From NCBI GenBank assembly GCA_900546265.1, contig URCA01000009.1:44616-108615 (forward strand): DNA of 64,000 bases, read 5' to 3'. Below, piece after piece: positions 61,616-64,000 of this stretch (its first letter is position 1; the number at the start of each line of letters is the position of its first letter). The stretch is from an uncultured Oscillospiraceae bacterium (lineage in GTDB: Bacteria; Bacillota; Clostridia; Oscillospirales; Acutalibacteraceae). The translations under genes were made by a program, and so were the position numbers. Below the pieces are notes generated by a model that was not told the DNA's origin, made no database searches, and worked only from the letters and a program-made list of their open reading frames with translations.

Positions 61616-61823
61616 GCCATAGCCGGCCGCCGGATTTTCATGACCGTGGCATCACCATGCGGCGAGAGGTGTGGAGCGCATCGGCAGCCGATTGCAGAAT
61701 ACACTGAAAAATGGATAGGGAATGCGATCGGCGTCTCTTTTTTATTTAATAGGATTGACAAGAGGGGGAAAAAATAAGAGAATAGAGAGGATACCAATAA
61801 GCAGGAAATGAGGGCTTAGAGCC
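61616..61823 (+). promoter_or_regulatory. Intergenic region with promoter for the LamG operon
   Basis: TTGACA at 61755-61760 is a good -35 box; the matching -10 (GAGAAT/AGAATA near 61778-61784) is weak. Nothing else is recognised in these 208 bases. Confidence 0.4.
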
Positions 61824-62882
61824 ATGCATACAGCAAAACGAGGAAGACGGTTGGCGGCGCTGGCGGTGTGCGGCGCGCTGCTGCTGGCGGGGATGCTGCC
61901 CGGTCTGCCGGCTGCGGCGCTGGACGGCTTTTCCAAGGGACGGCTTTCCATCATCACCGAGCCGGGGGCGGTCTCCGACAAGGTGAGCTTTTACAAGGAC
62001 GGCAAGGAGCAGGGGGCGTCCGCGATGACCTGGGTGGATGGGCGCGACGGCAAGGCGCTGCTGCTGGACGGCAAGACGGAATATCTTCAGCTGGGCTACG
62101 CGCAGCTGAAGACCAACCGGTTCAGCTTTTCTACCTGGATCAAATGGCTGGGGGCCCCGGACGGGGCGGAGGAGGACGCCCGATACAACCAGCGGCTGTT
62201 CACCTATTCCCGGCGGGAAGAGCGATGGCTGGCTTTCAGCCCCTTTACCCGGGACGCCTCCAAGCAGAAGGAGGGCGGGAGCCTGAACGGCATTTATCTC
62301 GATCTGGGCTTCAACAAGACCAAGCCCCAGGAGGGAATGCATTTCGAGCAGTTCAACCCTGCGGCGGACGGGGTGTCCTACGGGCTGCCCGAGGGCTCCT
62401 GGCACCATGTGGCGGTGGTTTCCGACGAGCACAGCATGAAGGTGTACATTGACGGGACCTTGTGGTTTGATGATCCGCTGCTGATGAGCATGGTGGAACT
62501 GCAGGCGCTGACCATGAAGATAGGGGCGGCATACGACGGCGGCCGCTGCCTGCATGCCGAGCTGGACGACACGGCCCTGTATGAGGTCGCGCTGACGGCG
62601 GATCAGATCGGCATGATGGCGGGGGGCGTGGATCCCTTTGCGGACGGGGCGTCCATGCCGCCGTCCACCGCGCCGTATATTCCCACCGCGCCGGCGCCGG
62701 TCTCCTCCGAGGTGAGCGGGACGGGCGATGAGGATGATCGGCCGGCCACCGTATTCGGCTTCCCGGTGGCGGGGCTGGTGATCATGGGCGGGGTGGTGGT
62801 CGTGTTCGCGGGCCTGTCCATCCTGCTGAGCGTGCGGGCTTCCAAAAATAACGGCGGGCCGAAAGGGGGCGGACGGGCATGA
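61824..62882 (+). CDS. Secreted LamG/concanavalin-like surface protein with membrane anchor
   Basis: This 352-residue protein has a Sec signal (LAALAVCGALLLAGMLPGLP) and a LamG-type beta-sandwich, residues 45-265: GKALLLDGKTEYLQLGYAQL, NRFSFSTWIKWLG, WHHVAVVSDEHSMKVYIDGT, CLHAELDDTALYEVALTADQ. A Pro/Ser linker follows, then one span (VAGLVIMGGVVVVFAGLSIL) and a short basic tail. LamG domains bind sugars or proteins. It overlaps the next gene by 4 bp (ATGA), so the two products are made together and may form a surface complex. Confidence 0.85.
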   Translation: MHTAKRGRRLAALAVCGALLLAGMLPGLPAAALDGFSKGRLSIITEPGAVSDKVSFYKDGKEQGASAMTWVDGRDGKALLLDGKTEYLQLGYAQLKTNRFSFSTWIKWLGAPDGAEEDARYNQRLFTYSRREERWLAFSPFTRDASKQKEGGSLNGIYLDLGFNKTKPQEGMHFEQFNPAADGVSYGLPEGSWHHVAVVSDEHSMKVYIDGTLWFDDPLLMSMVELQALTMKIGAAYDGGRCLHAELDDTALYEVALTADQIGMMAGGVDPFADGASMPPSTAPYIPTAPAPVSSEVSGTGDEDDRPATVFGFPVAGLVIMGGVVVVFAGLSILLSVRASKNNGGPKGGGRA

Positions 62883-63538
62883 GGCACATTTCCAAGGGCG
62901 TCCGCCTCGCTGCGGCGCTGATGGCGCTGCTGCTCCCCGCGAGTTTTGCTGTCTCGGCCGAGACGGCGCAGGCGCAGCGGATTTACACCGTAGTCAGCCA
63001 GGGCAACAGCGGGCAGATTTTCAAGGAGCCACAGGAGAGCACCTTCTGGGAGTCCCCTGTGCTGCGGGCTGGGGAGGCTCGGGAGGACGGCATCCTCCGT
63101 TTTGTCAACGAGGACAAGGCGGCGGTGGACGTCTGGATCCGGGCGGTGGAGCTGCCTTATGACGACGAGGAGGCGCTGGCCTATCTGAGCGCGCTTCGCC
63201 TGCGGATCACCGACGGGGAGACGGTCTTGTACGACGGGCCTTACACCCGGGCGGCGGACGAAGGGGGGATCCGGCTGCGGCAGAACGCCCTGGCCAGAGG
63301 TTCCCAAAAGGAATACCGGGTGGCGCTGTACTGCGATTTCGCCTATACCGGCGAGCCGGTTCCCTGCGTGGTGGACTGGGATGTGCAGGCGACCCCCAGC
63401 GTGATCCGGGACGACATTCCCGCCCCTAAGCAGCCGGTCTGGGTGTTGGTGACAATTGGTGTGGCCGGGGCGCTGGCGATTCTCTGCGCGGTGCTGGGCG
63501 CGACCAACCTGACGAAAAAAAGGAAAGAAAACCGCTGA
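62879..63538 (+). CDS. Secreted beta-rich protein with C-terminal membrane span
   Basis: I do not recognise this 219-residue protein. It has a Sec signal (LAAALMALLLPASFAVSA), a middle domain with strands and acidic loops (RFVNEDKAAVDVWIRAVELP, LRLRITDGETVLYDGPYT, KEYRVALYCDFAYTGEPVPC) and a final span (WVLVTIGVAGALAILCAVLG) with a KKRKENR tail. The middle pattern loosely recalls the camelysin/TasA-type sandwich, but this is only an impression. It is coupled to the LamG gene and ended by the terminator at 63542. Confidence 0.75.
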   Translation: MRHISKGVRLAAALMALLLPASFAVSAETAQAQRIYTVVSQGNSGQIFKEPQESTFWESPVLRAGEAREDGILRFVNEDKAAVDVWIRAVELPYDDEEALAYLSALRLRITDGETVLYDGPYTRAADEGGIRLRQNALARGSQKEYRVALYCDFAYTGEPVPCVVDWDVQATPSVIRDDIPAPKQPVWVLVTIGVAGALAILCAVLGATNLTKKRKENR

Positions 63539-63541
63539 TAT

Positions 63542-63582
63542 AAAAACCGGCGGGCCCCTTTATGAGGGACCCGCCGGTTTTT
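63542..63582 (+). terminator. Rho-independent terminator after the LamG operon
   Basis: AAAAACCGGCGGG (63542-63554) pairs with CCCGCCGGTTTTT (63570-63582). Confidence 0.9.
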
Positions 63583-63585
63583 GCT

Positions 63586-63670
63586 ATGCTTAAGCATGTA
63601 GGGGACAGCGCGAAGCGGTGGCCCCTACAAAAAGCCGCCCGCTAGGCGGGTGGGATTGTGGGCTTAAGCA
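63586..63670. repeat. Cluster of small palindromes beside the IS200-type element
   Basis: The perfect palindrome ATGCTTAAGCAT (63586-63597), a GTAGGGG...CCCCTAC stem (63598-63628), CCCGC-TAG-GCGGG (about 63638-63650) and a second GCTTAAGCA (63662-63670). The two GCTTAAGCA copies form a direct repeat about 74 bases apart at the edge of the element. Confidence 0.5.
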
Positions 63671-63738
63671 AGAGCAACACCTTTCCTGGTATAATGACGA
63701 TGTTCAAGCCGTCAAAAAAGAAGGAAAGGTGTTGCTCT
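63671..63738 (+). promoter_or_regulatory. IS200-type leader hairpin with promoter, covering the transposase ribosome-binding site
   Basis: AGAGCAACACCTTTCCT (63671-63687) and AGGAAAGGTGTTGCTCT (63722-63738) are a perfect 17-bp inverted repeat. The right arm holds the GGAAAGG ribosome-binding site and touches the ATG. TATAAT lies at 63690-63695 in the loop, so a transcript started there lacks the left arm, while read-through from outside would contain both arms and block translation. Confidence 0.7.
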
Positions 63739-64000
63739 ATGGCACAAAGTTTAGCACATTCAAAATGGGTATGCAAGTACCACATCGTGTTCAGTCCGAA
63801 GTATCGAAGAAAGATCATCTACAACCAATTACGAGTGGATATACAGCAGTATATTCGGGATTTGTGCAAATGGAAGGGTGTGGAGATATTGGAGGGGCAT
63901 ATGATGCCCGACCATGTGCATCTGCTGTTGTCGATACCGCCGAAATATTGCGTCTCCAGCTTTATGGGGTACTTGAAAGGGAAATCGGCAATGATGATCT
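63739..64000 (+). mobile_element. tnpA: IS200/IS605-family TnpA transposase, 3' end outside window
   Basis: The first 87 codons of a Y1 HUH transposase are visible: MAQSLAHSKWVCKYHIVFSP, KYRRKIIYNQLR, then the metal-binding HUH motif in MMPDHVHLLLSIPPKY and FMGYLKGKSAMMI. The family is usually 130-155 residues and cuts single-stranded DNA with a Tyr in the missing C-terminal part. No stop occurs before the window end, so the copy may be intact. GGAAAGG precedes ATG 63739 and is sequestered by the leader hairpin. Whether an accessory tnpB follows cannot be seen. Confidence 0.93.

Noticed and set aside
1..64000. tRNA, rRNA and CRISPR features
   Set aside because: Reading through, I saw no cloverleaf-like gene, rRNA segment or regularly spaced repeat array; a covariance-model scan would be needed to exclude small structured RNAs.

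Overview
The window is a stretch of high-GC chromosome from a Gram-positive anaerobe. The best guess is a gut or rumen member of the Clostridia, in the Oscillospiraceae/Ruminococcaceae area. The evidence is purine-rich Shine-Dalgarno sites before nearly every gene, lipobox signal peptides, a sortase-like tail, YfhO, YtrA-type and AraC regulators, and no outer-membrane proteins. The taxon is inferred from gene content only.

Bases 1-41500 form one large carbohydrate-use region. Three binding-protein-dependent sugar importers are present: permeases 1-1571 with binding protein 1621; binding protein 13143 with permeases 16160 and 17207; and permeases 22482 and 23373 with binding protein 24494. No importer ATPase is in the window, so an ATPase encoded elsewhere (MsmX-like) is implied. 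Around them lie two GH78 alpha-L-rhamnosidase-family proteins (4025, 33412), a sugar isomerase-like protein (3026), an SGNH esterase (6753), a GH99/GH71-like protein (9560), a GH39-like protein (38254), two beta-helix paralogues (26464 without and 36435 with a lipoprotein signal), araM (11417), large surface proteins (8360, 29177), and AraC and LacI regulators (28128, 40495). Together they suggest uptake and intracellular breakdown of rhamnose-containing plant or microbial glycans. Between the second and third importers is an uncharacterised secreted/membrane module: NHL-propeller protein, Yip1-type protein and a DUF5696-like protein.

Bases 41588-43708 hold a divergent yeiH-type exporter and its LysR regulator.

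Bases 43700-51846 are compositionally different: AT-rich upstream DNA and a less GC-biased gene. They encode a giant secreted protein that joins a complete subtilisin-type protease to an RHS/YD-repeat shell and an unrecognised C-terminal domain. A small membrane-anchored protein follows and is an immunity candidate. This is the strongest candidate for an undescribed system.

Bases 51849-63540 are more ordinary: adenosine deaminase, a GntR(YtrA)-ABC exporter operon with a clear operator, YfhO with a tiny zinc-ribbon gene, an AlkD-like repair protein with an AraC regulator, a DUF4965/glutaminase-like protein, and a two-gene surface-protein operon. The window ends inside an IS200/IS605 transposase gene whose leader forms a perfect hairpin.

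Two non-coding signals stand out. One is a family of short intergenic elements with CTAGGTAAG-type inverted ends (6645, 8148, 16087), two of which bracket the SGNH gene. The other is a recurring GCAAGAT(n)GTGC motif upstream of several sugar-region operons.
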